A stretch of 64,000 nucleotides of DNA from Couchioplanes caeruleus (GCF_003751945.1 NZ_RJKL01000001.1:5146001-5210000); one strand, 5' to 3'. Positions 1 to 9,801 are shown, numbered from the stretch's first letter. Notes: generated by a model not told the origin, from the letters alone. Translations and numbers: made by a program.

Positions 1-1227
1 GCGGACCTCGGCACGCAGGCGAACCCGGTCTGGGGGCTCGACCGGATCGACCAGACGGCGCTGCCGCTGTCGAAGAGCTACACCTACCGCTCGGCGTCGA
101 ACGTGACGGCGTACGTGCTGGACACCGGCCTGCGGGTCGGGCACAGCGAGTTCGGCGGCCGGGCCAGCAACGGCCGTGACTTCATCGACAACGACGCGGT
201 GGCGCAGGACTGCAACGGCCACGGCACCCACGTAGCCGGCACGATCGGCGGCAGGACCTACGGCGTCGCGAAGGACGTCAAGCTCGTCGGCGTACGGGTG
301 CTCGACTGCGGGGGCTCGGGCTCCTACTCGGCGATCATCGCGGGCGTGGACTGGGTGACCAAGAACGCCGTCAAGCCGGCCGTGGCCAACATGAGCATCG
401 GGGGAACGGTCAGCTCCGCGCTGAACACTGCGGTCGCGAGGTCGATCGCTGCGGGTGTCACCTACTCCGTGTCGGCCGGCAACGACAACAAGAACTCCTG
501 CAACTACTCGCCGGCCTCCGCGCCCGACGCGATCACGGTCGGAGCCACGGACGGCGCCGACACCCGCGCCACGTTCTCGAACTACGGCTCGTGCCTGGAC
601 ATCTTCGCGCCCGGCGTACGCATCACCTCGGCCTCCCACTCGTCCGACACCGGCACCGCGATCATGAGCGGCACCTCGATGGCCGCACCGCACGTGGCGG
701 GCGCGGCGGCGCTGGCGGTCGCGGCGAACCCGGCCTGGTCGCCGGCGCAGGTCCGGGCCGCGCTGGTGGACCAGGCCAGCGCCGGCCGGGTGCTGAACCC
801 GGGCAGCGGCTCGGTGAACAAGCTGCTCCACACCGGCTTCCTCAACACGGTTCAGGCCGCCGGGCCGGTCGCCACGCCGGAATGCGGACCCTTCGTCATG
901 GGTACGGACGTGCGGATCGGCAAGCTGTCGACCGCCACCAGCAGCAAGACGGTGACGACCTGCTCCGGCACTGCCTCGTCCGCCTCGACCGTGGCGGTGA
1001 CGGTGCAGCACGCGTACCGCGGGTCCCTGGTCGTCACGCTGACCAGCCCGAGCGGCGTGAAGTACACCCTGAAGGCGGCGGACAAGACGGATAAAGCGGC
1101 AAACATCGTGCAGACGTACACGATTGACCTGTCCGGCACCTCCCGCAACGGCAAGTGGTCGCTTCAGGTCAAGGACACCTACGGCACCACGACCGGCATC
1201 CTGGACAAGTGGAAGCTCACGCTCTGA
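1..1227 (+). CDS. Secreted subtilisin-family (S8) serine protease with C-terminal P-domain, 5' end outside window
   Basis: Reading frame 1 is open from the first base, so the start, signal peptide and most of the propeptide lie upstream of the window. All three S8 catalytic motifs are visible: Asp in VLDTGL (visible residue 41), His in GHGTHVAG (about residue 74) and Ser in GTSMAAPHVAGA (about residue 226). After the catalytic domain, from about residue 297, a beta-rich segment with paired cysteines and the P-domain-like phrases YRGSLVVTLTSPSG and GKWSLQVKD closes the protein. This architecture is typical of exported actinobacterial proteases in which the P-domain stabilises the enzyme or binds substrate. 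By family knowledge it acts outside the cell as an endopeptidase. The next gene follows after about 70 bp and seems functionally unrelated. Confidence 0.93.
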   Translation, partial: ADLGTQANPVWGLDRIDQTALPLSKSYTYRSASNVTAYVLDTGLRVGHSEFGGRASNGRDFIDNDAVAQDCNGHGTHVAGTIGGRTYGVAKDVKLVGVRVLDCGGSGSYSAIIAGVDWVTKNAVKPAVANMSIGGTVSSALNTAVARSIAAGVTYSVSAGNDNKNSCNYSPASAPDAITVGATDGADTRATFSNYGSCLDIFAPGVRITSASHSSDTGTAIMSGTSMAAPHVAGAAALAVAANPAWSPAQVRAALVDQASAGRVLNPGSGSVNKLLHTGFLNTVQAAGPVATPECGPFVMGTDVRIGKLSTATSSKTVTTCSGTASSASTVAVTVQHAYRGSLVVTLTSPSGVKYTLKAADKTDKAANIVQTYTIDLSGTSRNGKWSLQVKDTYGTTTGILDKWKLTL

Positions 1228-1299
1228 TTGCCGGAAAGCGGCACCCGGGCCACTGACCCGCGGTTAGCGTGAACCGCACACGGTTGCCTGGAGGCTCTC

Positions 1300-1701
1300 A
1301 TGTCCGAAAGTACGCAGGAGCGTCCGACCGTCCTCGTCGTCGACGACGAGGACGACCTCCGCGACATCATGCGGCGGATGCTGGAGCGGCGCGGCTTCGC
1401 CACCCTGATCGCCGGCGACGCCGACCAGGCGCTCGCGGTCTGCCGGGATCACCCGGGCGACATCGACGTGCTCGTCACCGACCTCACCCTGCCCGACGTG
1501 CCGGGCGGAGACGTGGCCCGGGACTGCACGCAGATGCGACCCGGCATGGGCGTGGTCTTCATCTCGGGCCTGCCCAAGGACATGGCCGTCGCCAAGGGTT
1601 TAATCGACGAGGACTCGGTGCTCGTCAAGAAGCCGTTCACCTCCGAGCTGCTGCTCGGTGCGCTGAGGTCGATGCTGGCCGAGAAGGCGCCCACCACGTA
1701 A
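1300..1701 (+). CDS. Stand-alone response-regulator receiver protein
   Basis: The 133-residue protein is a single CheY-like receiver domain with no output domain. The acidic pocket is DDEDD (residues 15-19), the phospho-acceptor is Asp61 in VTDLTLP, the switch Ser lies in FISG and the conserved Lys in KKPF. The ATG at 1300 is preceded by GGAGG (1290-1294) at a normal distance, which supports this start. No histidine kinase is adjacent, so it probably works as a single-domain relay or competes for a phosphoryl group from a kinase encoded elsewhere. The partner cannot be named from this sequence. A strong terminator follows, so it appears to be the last gene of its transcript. Confidence 0.9.
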   Translation: MSESTQERPTVLVVDDEDDLRDIMRRMLERRGFATLIAGDADQALAVCRDHPGDIDVLVTDLTLPDVPGGDVARDCTQMRPGMGVVFISGLPKDMAVAKGLIDEDSVLVKKPFTSELLLGALRSMLAEKAPTT

Positions 1702-1729
1702 GCGACGTACCAGCGAACCAGCGCCGCCG

Positions 1730-1769
1730 GACCTGAAGGTCCGGCGGCGCTTTCGTTTTCCCGGCCGTG
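1730..1769 (+). terminator. Intrinsic terminator after the receiver gene
   Basis: A perfect 14-bp stem (arms 1730-1743 and 1748-1761) with a TGAA loop is followed by a T-rich tail, TTTCGTTTT. It lies 28 bp past the receiver stop codon and is a textbook intrinsic terminator. Confidence 0.9.
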
Positions 1770-1929
1770 GATTCCGCCCGAAAAGCGCTTCATTCCGGCG
1801 ACCGCCTGCCGCCTGCCCACGCTCGGGCCAACAGGCACCTGGGCTGCACCCGAACGCACTCCGCGGTGGCACCCTCCCGTTCCGAACCTGATGTCAGACA
1901 GCAATTGATTGACATACAGGGGGACTTAC

Positions 1930-3582
1930 GTGACTGCCAGGCGGGGGATCATCGGCGTCGCCGTGACGGGCGTTGTTGCCACGGGGGCGGCCCTCGGGCT
2001 GGCCGGTACGGCCAACGCCGCGACGACCACCGAGACCGTCAGCGTGTTCACCACCGACGACTCGTACACGTCGAGCACGCGCCGGACCGCGAACTTCGGC
2101 CAGGCCGACAAGCTCGTCGTGGGCAGGTCCGGCGGCGAGACCCGGCTCTCGTACCTGAAGTTCGCGCCGAAGCTGGCCTCCGGTGTCACGGTGACCGGCG
2201 CGGAGCTGAAGCTTCCGCTGGAGAGCAAGCCGATCGCGGCCACGCTGACCGTCTACCCGGTGTCGACCTCCTGGACCGAGAAGGGCATCACCGCGGCGAA
2301 CGCGCCGGGCCTCGGCAAGGCCCTCGCCTCGATCAAGCCGAAGGTCACCGACACCACCCTGAGCTTCGATCTGTCCAAGGTGGTCACCGGGTCCGGCACG
2401 TACGCGTTCGCCCTCAAGTCGGCCGCCACGACCGGCGTCACCCGGCTGCGCGCCCTGGAGTACGGCAACGCCACCGCCGGCGGACCGGAGCTGCGGCTGA
2501 CCGTCGTGAAGAAGGCCACGACGCCGACGACGGCTCCCACCACCGCGCCGACGACGGCTCCGACGACCGCGCCGACGACGGTGCCGCCGGCGACGACCGC
2601 GCCCGTCACTCCCGCTCCTGCCACCACCGCGCCGACGGCCGGCTGCACCACCGACGCGCTGCTGGTGCCCTCGTGCGGCGTGCTCTGGGGCGCGGCCGCC
2701 GGCGGCTTCACCGACACCCCGCGCGACCAGGCGCTGAAGGAGTGGGAGGCGCTGACCGGGCGGACCGCGTCGATCTTCCACCAGTACCACAAGGGCGACG
2801 AGAAGTTCCCCACCAAGGCCGAGATCGCCATGACCCGGGACCCGGCCAAGCCGCGGGTCCTGCTGCTCAACTGGAAGATCGCCTACGGGACCACCTGGGC
2901 GAAGGTCGCCGCCGGTGAGAAGAACGCCCGCATCGACAACTGGGCCGCCTACGTCAAGGCGACGTACCCGGAGAAGTTCTTCCTCGCCCTGCACCACGAG
3001 CCGGAGAACGACGTCAACCCGGCCGCCGGCTCGGGCATGACGGCCAAGGACTACGCGAACATGTACCGCCACGTCATCACCCGCCTGCGCGCCAAGGGCG
3101 TCACCAACGCGATCAACGTGCTGGCATACATGGGCAACGAGAAGTGGATGGCGCAGTCCTGGTGGAAGGACCTGTACCCCGGTGACGACGTCGTCGACTG
3201 GATCGGTCTCGACTCCTACGTGAGCGTCGAGAAGGGCTACTACCACTACGGCGACATGGGCGACATCCTCGACCGCAAGCCCACCGGCGGCGGCCTCGGC
3301 TGGTACGACTGGGCCGTCACCAACCACCCGGCCAAGCCCATCATGGTCGCGGAGTGGGGCATGTACCACCGCACCTCGGTGAAGGTGGACAAGGCGGCGG
3401 CGTTCAACTCGGTGATCCCGGAGCTGAAGGCGCACCCGAAGGTCAAGGCGGTCGTCTACTTCGACACCGCGAAGGACGACGAGGGCGACCGCGACATCTC
3501 GGTGAACTCCACCGCGTCCGGCCTGGCCGCGTTCAAGACGGTCGCCGCCGACCCGATGTTCGACGTGACCATCACCAAGTAG
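1930..3582 (+). CDS. Secreted glycoside hydrolase, GH26-like, with N-terminal DNRLRE/CBM-type domain
   Basis: The GTG at 1930 has a purine-rich Shine-Dalgarno (AGGGGGA, 1917-1924) and begins an export signal: a basic start, a hydrophobic stretch and an Ala-x-Ala site near residue 30. Residues about 35-195 resemble the DNRLRE/CBM96-type beta-sandwich found on secreted actinobacterial enzymes (VFTTDDSYTSS, then RLSYLKF). A linker of APTT repeats (about residues 197-235) leads to a TIM-barrel domain of about 310 residues. LALHHEPEND carries the likely acid/base Glu and MVAEWGMYHR the likely nucleophile Glu, the arrangement seen in family GH26 (beta-mannanase and related endoglucanases). Substrate cannot be assigned from sequence; mannan is a guess. 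It acts outside the cell and is followed by a bidirectional terminator. Confidence 0.85.
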   Translation: MTARRGIIGVAVTGVVATGAALGLAGTANAATTTETVSVFTTDDSYTSSTRRTANFGQADKLVVGRSGGETRLSYLKFAPKLASGVTVTGAELKLPLESKPIAATLTVYPVSTSWTEKGITAANAPGLGKALASIKPKVTDTTLSFDLSKVVTGSGTYAFALKSAATTGVTRLRALEYGNATAGGPELRLTVVKKATTPTTAPTTAPTTAPTTAPTTVPPATTAPVTPAPATTAPTAGCTTDALLVPSCGVLWGAAAGGFTDTPRDQALKEWEALTGRTASIFHQYHKGDEKFPTKAEIAMTRDPAKPRVLLLNWKIAYGTTWAKVAAGEKNARIDNWAAYVKATYPEKFFLALHHEPENDVNPAAGSGMTAKDYANMYRHVITRLRAKGVTNAINVLAYMGNEKWMAQSWWKDLYPGDDVVDWIGLDSYVSVEKGYYHYGDMGDILDRKPTGGGLGWYDWAVTNHPAKPIMVAEWGMYHRTSVKVDKAAAFNSVIPELKAHPKVKAVVYFDTAKDDEGDRDISVNSTASGLAAFKTVAADPMFDVTITK

Positions 3583-3605
3583 GCGTTACCCGTCCCCCCG
3601 ATGAA

Positions 3606-3637
3606 ACGGGCCGGTCTCCCTGTGGAGGCCGGCCCGT
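3606..3637. terminator. Bidirectional intrinsic terminator between convergent genes
   Basis: Arms 3606-3619 and 3624-3637 pair almost perfectly (one G-T wobble) around a 4-nt loop. It sits between the GH26-like gene (+) and the methyltransferase gene (-) and can serve both strands. Confidence 0.85.
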
Positions 3638-3644
3638 TCGTCGT

Positions 3645-4403
3645 TCAGTCGCCGGGCCAGGCGACGGTCAGCTCGCCCCGACGCCAGCGCGCCGGCCCGT
3701 CCAGCACCGGCCACGACGAGCGGAACCGCTCGACGGTCGCGAGCCAGCGCTGCCGTGCTCCGAACGGGGTGGCGCTCGCCTCCCACGCCGCCCCGAGCGT
3801 CGTGATGAGATCGTGCACGGCATGGCCGGGCACATTGTGGTGGATCAGTGCCTTCGGCAGCCGCTCGGCGAACGTCGCCGGATGGTCCAGATCGGACAGC
3901 CGGGCCGACAGGGTGAGGCTGTGCGGCACCCCCGCCTCGACGACCGCCCAGGTGGCGATCCGGCCGAGCTCGTCGCAGGTCCCCTCGACCAGGAGCGCCC
4001 CGGTCGCTGTCATCGTCCGCCACGCGGCGGCGACCTCTTCCTCGGCGTACTGACGCAGCACGTTGAACGCCCGCACCACGGTCGGGCGCAGGCCGGCGAG
4101 TTCGAAGCCGCCGCGGCGGAACTCGAGCCGGGGCGGGTCGGCGAACGGCTGCGCGGCTGCCACCCGTGCGGGATCGATCTCCAGACCGACCACCGCGAGG
4201 TCCGGGCGGACCGCCGCGGCCAGCCGGGCCCGCAGCTCGATCGCCGTGATGGGCGTCGCGCCATAGCCGAGGTCGACCACCATGGGCGCGTCCGCGGCCG
4301 CCAGCAGGTCCCCGCACCGGTACGCGATGAAGTTGTCCACCCGGCGCAGCCGGTTGGGGTTCGTGGTGCCCCGGGTGACGGCCCCGAGCGGTCTCGTCGC
4401 CAC
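3645..4403 (-). CDS. Class I SAM-dependent methyltransferase, unknown substrate
   Basis: A 252-residue protein. VVDLGYGATP is a SAM-binding motif I (G-x-G type), VVGLEIDPARV is the acidic loop binding the ribose, and VVRAFNVLRQYAEEEV follows at the position of the post-motif helix. The GTG at 4403 lies 2 bp past the stop of the upstream SDR gene, so the two are probably co-transcribed and translationally coupled. An in-frame continuation upstream exists but overlaps the SDR coding region and is not credible. The acceptor is not recognisable. The pair lies divergent from mshA. Confidence 0.8.
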   Translation of the reverse strand: MATRPLGAVTRGTTNPNRLRRVDNFIAYRCGDLLAAADAPMVVDLGYGATPITAIELRARLAAAVRPDLAVVGLEIDPARVAAAQPFADPPRLEFRRGGFELAGLRPTVVRAFNVLRQYAEEEVAAAWRTMTATGALLVEGTCDELGRIATWAVVEAGVPHSLTLSARLSDLDHPATFAERLPKALIHHNVPGHAVHDLITTLGAAWEASATPFGARQRWLATVERFRSSWPVLDGPARWRRGELTVAWPGD

Positions 4404-4405
4404 CG

Positions 4406-5164
4406 CTACTCGCGGACGACCTTGTGCTGGGCGGCCTGGGCGAGCGGGCGGACCACCAGTCGGTCGACATTGACGTGCTGCGGCCGGGTGGCGGCCCAGG
4501 CGATGCAATCCGCGATGTCGTCGGCGATCAGCGGTTCCCGTACCCCGGCGTAGACGGCGTCGGCCTTGGCCTGGTCGCCGAGGCGGTTGAGGGCGAACTC
4601 GTCGGTCCGCACCATGCCCGGGGCGATCTCGACGACCCGGACCGGCTTGCCGGCCAGCTCCAGCCGTAGGGTGCCGACCAGCGCGGCCAGGCCGTGCTTG
4701 GCGGCCGTGTATCCGCCACCACCCTCGTAGACGACGAATCCCGCCGTGGAACCGACCGTGACCACCGTGCCGGCGCCGCTCGCCTCGAGGGCGGGCAGCA
4801 GCGCCTTCGTGACCCGCAGGGTCCCCAGCACATTGACGTCGTACATCCACTGCCAGTCGTCGACCGACCCCTCGGCGACCGGATCCGCCCCCCGGGCGCC
4901 ACCGGCGTTGTTGACGAGCAGCGTGAGGCTCCCGCCGAGCCGGTCCACCGCCGCGGCCAGGGCGGCCACCGACTCGTCCGAGGTCACGTCGCAGGTCACC
5001 GCGGTGGCGCAAGCGGGGCCGAGGTCGGCGGCGAGCGCCTCGAGCCGTTCGGCCCGGCGGGCCGCGGCCACCACGTGAAAGCCCTCCGCGGCCAGGCGGC
5101 GGGCGGTCGCCGCGCCGATGCCGCTGGACGCGCCGGTGACAACGGCGATCTTCTTCTGCACCAT
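4406..5164 (-). CDS. Short-chain dehydrogenase/reductase (classical SDR)
   Basis: A 252-residue classical SDR. The cofactor site is TGASSGIG (residues 9-16), NNAG follows strand 4, the catalytic Ser lies in TVGSTAG and the Tyr/Lys pair in YTAAKHG. An Arg-Arg pair in AAARRAERL at the end of strand 2 favours NADP(H). The size is typical of the family. The ATG at 5164 follows a purine-rich stretch. An upstream in-frame ATG would add seven residues. Substrate is unknown. The gene is divergent from mshA across about 160 bp and leads directly into the methyltransferase gene. Confidence 0.87.
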   Translation of the reverse strand: MVQKKIAVVTGASSGIGAATARRLAAEGFHVVAAARRAERLEALAADLGPACATAVTCDVTSDESVAALAAAVDRLGGSLTLLVNNAGGARGADPVAEGSVDDWQWMYDVNVLGTLRVTKALLPALEASGAGTVVTVGSTAGFVVYEGGGGYTAAKHGLAALVGTLRLELAGKPVRVVEIAPGMVRTDEFALNRLGDQAKADAVYAGVREPLIADDIADCIAWAATRPQHVNVDRLVVRPLAQAAQHKVVRE

Positions 5165-5249
5165 GCCCCGATCCTGCCTCATGACCTGGGTCACCTCGCG
5201 CCACCGGGAGTGACGTTCAGCACGTCCGGGCGGGGAAGATGAACGGCGC

Positions 5250-5269
5250 CGTAACAGTTGCCCGTTACG
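5250..5269. promoter_or_regulatory. Candidate operator: inverted repeat in the SDR-mshA divergent region
   Basis: CGTAACAGTTGCCCGTTACG has 6-bp perfect arms around an 8-bp spacer and lies 58 bp before the mshA start codon and 86 bp before the SDR start. No regulator is known to me for this exact motif, so a function is inferred only from symmetry and position. Confidence 0.4.
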
Positions 5270-5326
5270 TTTGAGCCGCCTCCTTTCGGGTGTGCGGCTG
5301 ACTCCTGCGCCTGGAAGGGACACGAC

Positions 5327-6631
5327 GTGGCTGATCCGCGGGCCGCAGGTCGCGACTGGCCGACTCCCCGACGTATCGCCACCCTCTCGGTGCACACGTC
5401 CCCGCTGGCACAGCCGGGCACGGGCGACGCGGGCGGCATGAACGTCTACATCGTCGAGGTCTCCAAGCGGCTCGCCGCCCTCGGCGTCGAGGTCGAGATC
5501 TTCACCCGGGCCACGTCGAGCGAGCTGCCGCCGGTCGTCGAGATGGCCCCGGGCGTCACCGTCCGGCACGTCACGGCAGGGCCGTTCGAGGGCCTGTCGA
5601 AGGAGGAGCTGCCGTCGCAGCTCTGCGCGTTCACCAACGGCGTGCTCCGGGCCGAGGCCGCCAACCCGCCCGGCCACTACGACCTGATCCACTCGCACTA
5701 CTGGATGTCGGGCCAGGTCGGCTGGCTCGCCCGGGAGCGCTGGGGCGTGCCGCACGTGCACACCGCGCACACCCTTGCCAAGGTCAAGAACAGGTTCATC
5801 GCGTCCGGTGACCGCCCGGAGCCCAAGGCCCGGGTGATCGGCGAGGAGCAGGTCATCGCCGAGTCCGACCGGCTGGTGGCCAACACCCGCTTCGAGGCCC
5901 AGGACCTGGTGACCTGCTACGACGCCGAGCCCACCCGGCTCAGCGTGGTGCAGCCGGGCGTCGACCTGGCCCGGTTCCGCCCCGGCGACCAGGCGGCCGA
6001 CCGCCGCCGCCTCGGCCTGCCCGAGCGGGGGCACGTGGTGGCCTTCGTCGGCCGCATCCAGCCGCTCAAGGGTCCCGAGGTCCTCATCCGGGCGCTGGCC
6101 CAGCAACCGCTGCGGGACCAGGAACTCACCGTCGTCATCTGCGGCGGCCCCAGCGGTAGCGGCCTCGACCGGCCGACCTCGCTGATCGAGCTGGCCGCCA
6201 GGCTCGGCGTCTCGCACAAGGTGCGCTTCCTGGCGCCGCAGACGGGGGAGGCGCTCGCCGCCCTCTACCGGGCGGCCGATCTGGTCGCGGTGCCCTCCCA
6301 CAACGAGTCGTTCGGCCTCGTCGCCCTGGAGGCGCAGGCCTGTGGCACGCCGGTGGTCGCGGCGGCCGTCGGAGGCCTGGTCACCGCGGTCACCGACGGC
6401 GTCAGCGGCGTCCTCGTCGACGGGCACGAGCCGGCCGCCTGGTCGGGCGTGCTGGGCGGCCTGCTGCGGGAGCCCGCGCGGCGCCTGCGGCTGTCGATGG
6501 GCGCGGTGCGGCACGCGTCGAACTTCTCCTGGGACCGTACGGCCAACGGACTGCTTCGGGTCTACCGCGAGGCGGTGGCGGAGCACCGTGCGCTGATCGC
6601 CGCCCGTCTGGCAGGCTCACTGTCGTGGTGA
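5327..6631 (+). CDS. mshA: D-inositol-3-phosphate glycosyltransferase MshA (mycothiol biosynthesis)
   Basis: GT4-family (GT-B fold) enzyme that transfers GlcNAc from UDP-GlcNAc to 1D-myo-inositol 3-phosphate, the first committed step of mycothiol synthesis in the cytoplasm. The N-terminal loop has [16 protein letters not shown], a signature of MshA, followed by HSHYWMSG and [11 protein letters not shown]. The C-terminal donor site shows [11 protein letters not shown] and [20 protein letters not shown] with the EX7E arrangement. The GTG at 5327 is chosen because GGAAGGGA (5313-5320) precedes it; this gives 434 residues, a normal length, and removes a non-conserved extension. It overlaps the next gene by 7 nt. 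The order mshA, YbjN-like, gpmA, senX3, regX3 matches M. tuberculosis Rv0486-Rv0491. Confidence 0.95.
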   Translation: MADPRAAGRDWPTPRRIATLSVHTSPLAQPGTGDAGGMNVYIVEVSKRLAALGVEVEIFTRATSSELPPVVEMAPGVTVRHVTAGPFEGLSKEELPSQLCAFTNGVLRAEAANPPGHYDLIHSHYWMSGQVGWLARERWGVPHVHTAHTLAKVKNRFIASGDRPEPKARVIGEEQVIAESDRLVANTRFEAQDLVTCYDAEPTRLSVVQPGVDLARFRPGDQAADRRRLGLPERGHVVAFVGRIQPLKGPEVLIRALAQQPLRDQELTVVICGGPSGSGLDRPTSLIELAARLGVSHKVRFLAPQTGEALAALYRAADLVAVPSHNESFGLVALEAQACGTPVVAAAVGGLVTAVTDGVSGVLVDGHEPAAWSGVLGGLLREPARRLRLSMGAVRHASNFSWDRTANGLLRVYREAVAEHRALIAARLAGSLSW

Positions 6632-7125
6632 ACGACATCGGGGCCCTCATCGAGCGCGTGTGCGCGGAGCGCGAGCTGCCGTGCGAGCCGACCGGCGAAT
6701 CGTCGTGGGTCGTCACGATGCCGGGGACGCACAAGCTCAAGACCGCCTGCAACCTGATCGTGGGGGAGCACGCCCTGCGCATCGAGGCCTTCGTCATGCG
6801 GCACCCCGACGAGAACCACGAGCAGTTGTGGGCCTGGCTGCTGCGCCGCAACGCCCGGATGTACGGTGTCGCCTTCTCCATCGACCAGGCCGGCGACGTC
6901 TATCTGACCGGCCGGACGAGTCTGCACGGCATCGACGAGGACGAGCTGGACCGGTTGCTGGGCGCGGTGCTCACCTACGCGGACGAGTCCTTCGACTCGA
7001 TGCTGGAGATCGGCTTCGGCACGGCCATCCGCCGCGAGTGGGAGTGGCGCGTCAAGCGCGGCGAGTCGCTGGCCAACCTGCAGGCCTTCGCCCACTTCGC
7101 CGACCCGGACGCCAAGAAGAGCTGA
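6625..7125 (+). CDS. YbjN-domain protein (Rv0487-like)
   Basis: A 166-residue acidic protein of the YbjN / type III secretion chaperone-like fold. It has an N-terminal helix ([15 protein letters not shown]), a central beta sheet ([27 protein letters not shown]) and a C-terminal helical part rich in Trp and Arg. It overlaps the end of mshA by 7 nt, indicating translational coupling; GTG codons at 6625 and 6628 are both possible starts. The same neighbour of mshA exists in M. tuberculosis (Rv0487). The molecular role of these proteins is unknown; YbjN proteins are loosely linked to stress and surface phenotypes in enterobacteria. Confidence 0.82.
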   Translation: MVNDIGALIERVCAERELPCEPTGESSWVVTMPGTHKLKTACNLIVGEHALRIEAFVMRHPDENHEQLWAWLLRRNARMYGVAFSIDQAGDVYLTGRTSLHGIDEDELDRLLGAVLTYADESFDSMLEIGFGTAIRREWEWRVKRGESLANLQAFAHFADPDAKKS

Positions 7126-7489
7126 CCGGGCTCCGACCCCTTTTGATGACCTCTTGTTGATGGCGCCGGCGGCGGCGGACGACACCCATCCCCATAGGCG
7201 TCGCCCGCACTAACCGCCGGTCTCGGGTCGCGCCGTCCCCCAACGGCTGATGCCACCCGTCCCCGAACGCCGCACCGCGGTGACCCCGAAAGGTCGACCC
7301 GTTCCCCGAACTGACGGCTCGGCGTCCATCGACCACGCTAGTTGGGCTGGGCAAGGCTCACAAGCGAGTTGGCGCTCCGCCATCTGTCGGGACGGTCACA
7401 CGTGGCAACTTCGCCCTCACGGATGATGGCCGACTCGCCCGGAAGGCCAATTGCCCACGGCCCGGTTCGAGCCTTGCCCGCGACCCGGC
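7126..7489. other. Non-coding gap, 364 bp
   Basis: Lies between convergent genes. I see no convincing coding frame, hairpin terminator or repeat. Base composition is slightly less GC-rich than in the neighbouring genes. Confidence 0.5.
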
Positions 7490-8893
7490 TCAGCCGTCGG
7501 CCGGGACCCGGACCGCCTGAGGCGGGGTGACGTCCTCCGCGTGCGGGGTCTCCGTCGCGGCCGGCGAGGGGCCGGCAGGCGAAGGTCCGGCAGGCGAGGG
7601 GCCGGCAGGCGAAGGTCCGGCAGGCGAAGGTCCGGCAGGCGAGGGACCCGCCGGCCGGTGCTCGGAGACCCGGAGTTCCGCGGCGCGGCGTTCCCGGGCC
7701 GGCCCGGAGAAAATCTGACCGGCCGCCACCAGCACGCCGATCACCGCGCAGCTCAGCCACAGCACCGTGTTGCCCGCGTGCTGCTGGACGAAGCCGCCGA
7801 CTACCGGCGCCAGCGCGGAGCCCGCCGACCACGAGAGCGAGCTGACGCCCTGGTAGCGCCCGCGCAGCAGGGACGGCGACAGCTCCGCGACCAGGGCGGA
7901 GTTCGAGGGGCTCTGCAGCATCTCGCCCAGCGTCCAGATGACCACCGTGACCGCGTAGAAGGCGGGCGAGCCCGCGAAGGCGGTCAGGCCGAACCCGACG
8001 CCCATGATGACGGTGGCGAGGGCCAGTACCCGGGAGCGGTTGCGGCCGTCGATCAGCTTCGGCACGAAGAGCTGGCCGGCGACGATCATGATGCCGTTCG
8101 CCGCGATCACCCAGCCGAACGTGGCCGGGCTCAGCCCGTCCGCGCTCATCGCGATCGGCAGCGTCGACATGTGCTGCATGATCACCAGCACGACGACGAA
8201 GTTGAGCCCGAGGAAGACCAGGAAGACCCGGTCGCGGAACACCGTGCCGAGCCCGGGGCCGCCCCCGGTCCGGCGGGTCGCCGCGCGCGCCGGCCGGGTC
8301 TCGGCCAGGAAGATCAGGCTGATCAGGGCCGTGACGAGGGTGGTTCCCGCATCGACCACGAAGAGCAGCAGGTAGTCGAACTTGGCGGCGAAACCGGCCA
8401 GGATCGCGGCGCCGGCGAAGCCCAGGTTGACCGCCCAGTAGTTCAGCGAGTACGCCCGTACGCGGTCCTTGTCCGGCACGACGTCGACCATCATCGCCTG
8501 GAACGCGGGCCGTACCCCCTCGGCGAACAGGCCCAGCAACCACGCGCCGAGCATGAGCTGCCAGAAGCCGTCGGCGAAGCCGAGGGCGAGCATCAGCGCG
8601 GCGGTGCCGAACTGGGCGGTCAGCATCGTGGGGCGCCGGCCCCAGCGGTCGGTGAGCACGCCGCCGGTCATGGTGCCGATCCCGCCGCCGACGCCGTAGG
8701 CGCCCAGCACGAGCCCGGCCTGGCTCTGCGTGAAGTGCTGCTCCTGGGTGAGGTAGATGGCGAGGTAGATGACGGCGAAGGCGCCCAGCCGGTTGATCAG
8801 TGTGCCGGTCCAGAGGAACCAGAACTGCCGGGGCAGCCCACCCGCCGCTTCCCGCAACCACCCGCGCACGCTTCGTACCCCCCATGTAAGCAC
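7490..8893 (-). CDS. MFS transporter with repetitive C-terminal tail
   Basis: A 467-residue integral membrane protein with about 12 hydrophobic segments and the MFS motif [13 protein letters not shown] between helices 2 and 3, so it is a proton-linked drug/metabolite exporter type of carrier. After the last helix ([14 protein letters not shown]) a cytoplasmic tail carries six copies of a five-residue AGPSP-type repeat and is otherwise disordered. Two starts are possible: GTG 8893, or GTG 8869, which has a G-rich stretch 8 bp upstream. The substrate is unknown. The gene interrupts the block otherwise shared with M. tuberculosis (there a LysE-family gene occupies this slot), so it is probably a lineage-specific insertion. 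Confidence 0.85.
   Translation of the reverse strand: MLTWGVRSVRGWLREAAGGLPRQFWFLWTGTLINRLGAFAVIYLAIYLTQEQHFTQSQAGLVLGAYGVGGGIGTMTGGVLTDRWGRRPTMLTAQFGTAALMLALGFADGFWQLMLGAWLLGLFAEGVRPAFQAMMVDVVPDKDRVRAYSLNYWAVNLGFAGAAILAGFAAKFDYLLLFVVDAGTTLVTALISLIFLAETRPARAATRRTGGGPGLGTVFRDRVFLVFLGLNFVVVLVIMQHMSTLPIAMSADGLSPATFGWVIAANGIMIVAGQLFVPKLIDGRNRSRVLALATVIMGVGFGLTAFAGSPAFYAVTVVIWTLGEMLQSPSNSALVAELSPSLLRGRYQGVSSLSWSAGSALAPVVGGFVQQHAGNTVLWLSCAVIGVLVAAGQIFSGPARERRAAELRVSEHRPAGPSPAGPSPAGPSPAGPSPAGPSPAGPSPAATETPHAEDVTPPQAVRVPADG
7563..7652. repeat. 15-bp in-frame tandem repeat, 6 units
   Basis: Six head-to-tail 15-bp units (GGCGARGGKCCGGCA type) encode the AGPSP repeats in the MFS tail. Two alternating unit variants suggest duplication of unit pairs. 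Copy number is likely variable among strains. Confidence 0.9.
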
Positions 8894-9018
8894 CGGTAAG
8901 AGACCTCAGGACTTACAACTTAGTGATCTCCCACGGCCCGCGCAGCACGATTTCCACGTGGTGGTCGCCACTGAGGGTGGCGTCACATCGTCGCCCGGCC
9001 TGCGGCAGGATGGAGGGC

Positions 9019-9765
9019 ATGACTGGGACCCTTGTGCTGCTGCGCCACGGCGAGAGCGAGTGGAACGCCAAGAACCTCTTCACCGGCTGGGTCGACGTCG
9101 ACCTGAACGCCAAGGGTGAGACCGAGGCCCGCCGTGGCGGCGAGTTGCTGAAGGAGCACGGGCTGCTGCCCGACGTGGTGCACACCAGCGTGCTGCGCCG
9201 CGCGATCCGCACCAGCGAGATCGCCCTGCACACGGCGGACCGGCATTGGATCCCGGTGAAGCGCCACTGGCGGCTCAACGAGCGGCACTACGGCGCGCTG
9301 CAGGGCAAGGACAAGAAGCAGACCCTGGAGGCGTACGGCGAGGAGCAGTTCATGCTCTGGCGCCGGTCGTACGACGTCCCGCCGCCCCCGATCGAGGACG
9401 GCGACGAGTATTCGCAGATCGCCGACCCGCGCTACGCGGACCTGCCGCCGGAGCTGAAGCCACGCTCCGAGTGCCTGAAGGACGTGCTGCTGCGCGCCCT
9501 GCCGTACTGGTACGACGCGGTCGTCCCGGACCTGCGGGCGGGCAAGACGGTGCTCGTCGCCGCGCACGGCAACTCGCTGCGCGCCATCGTGAAGCACCTC
9601 GACCAGATCTCCGACGAGGCGATCGCCAAGCTCAACATCCCCACCGGCATCCCGCTGCGCTACGACCTGGACGACACGCTGCGCCCGGTCACGGCCGGCG
9701 GCGCCTACCTCGACCCGGAAACCGCGAAGGAGGCGGCCGCCGCCGTCGCGAACCAGGGTCGCTGA
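9019..9765 (+). CDS. gpmA: 2,3-bisphosphoglycerate-dependent phosphoglycerate mutase
   Basis: Interconverts 3- and 2-phosphoglycerate in glycolysis and gluconeogenesis. The 248-residue length is the normal one. The phospho-His motif [10 protein letters not shown] (His10), the [11 protein letters not shown] segment and the second catalytic His in VAAHGNSLR are all intact. The ATG at 9019 follows the purine-rich AGGATGGAGGG; an in-frame ATG nine bases upstream is less likely. As in M. tuberculosis (gpm1, Rv0489) it precedes the senX3-regX3 system, here with phoU in between on the other strand. A structured repeat and a terminator follow. Confidence 0.96.
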   Translation: MTGTLVLLRHGESEWNAKNLFTGWVDVDLNAKGETEARRGGELLKEHGLLPDVVHTSVLRRAIRTSEIALHTADRHWIPVKRHWRLNERHYGALQGKDKKQTLEAYGEEQFMLWRRSYDVPPPPIEDGDEYSQIADPRYADLPPELKPRSECLKDVLLRALPYWYDAVVPDLRAGKTVLVAAHGNSLRAIVKHLDQISDEAIAKLNIPTGIPLRYDLDDTLRPVTAGGAYLDPETAKEAAAAVANQGR

Positions 9766-9801
9766 TTCCCCCTCCGGTGGTGGCCCGCCGCGGGTGATCA
9801 C

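Noticed and set aside
1894..3435. Long minus-strand open frame (513 codons) opposite the GH26-like gene
   Set aside because: Antisense shadow caused by high GC at third positions; the product is Arg/Gly/Val-rich low-complexity sequence with no motifs, while the plus strand encodes a clear enzyme.
3645..5204. Single 519-codon frame suggesting an SDR-methyltransferase fusion
   Set aside because: The upstream part is out of frame with the SDR; the SDR has its own stop at 4406 and the methyltransferase a separate GTG at 4403.
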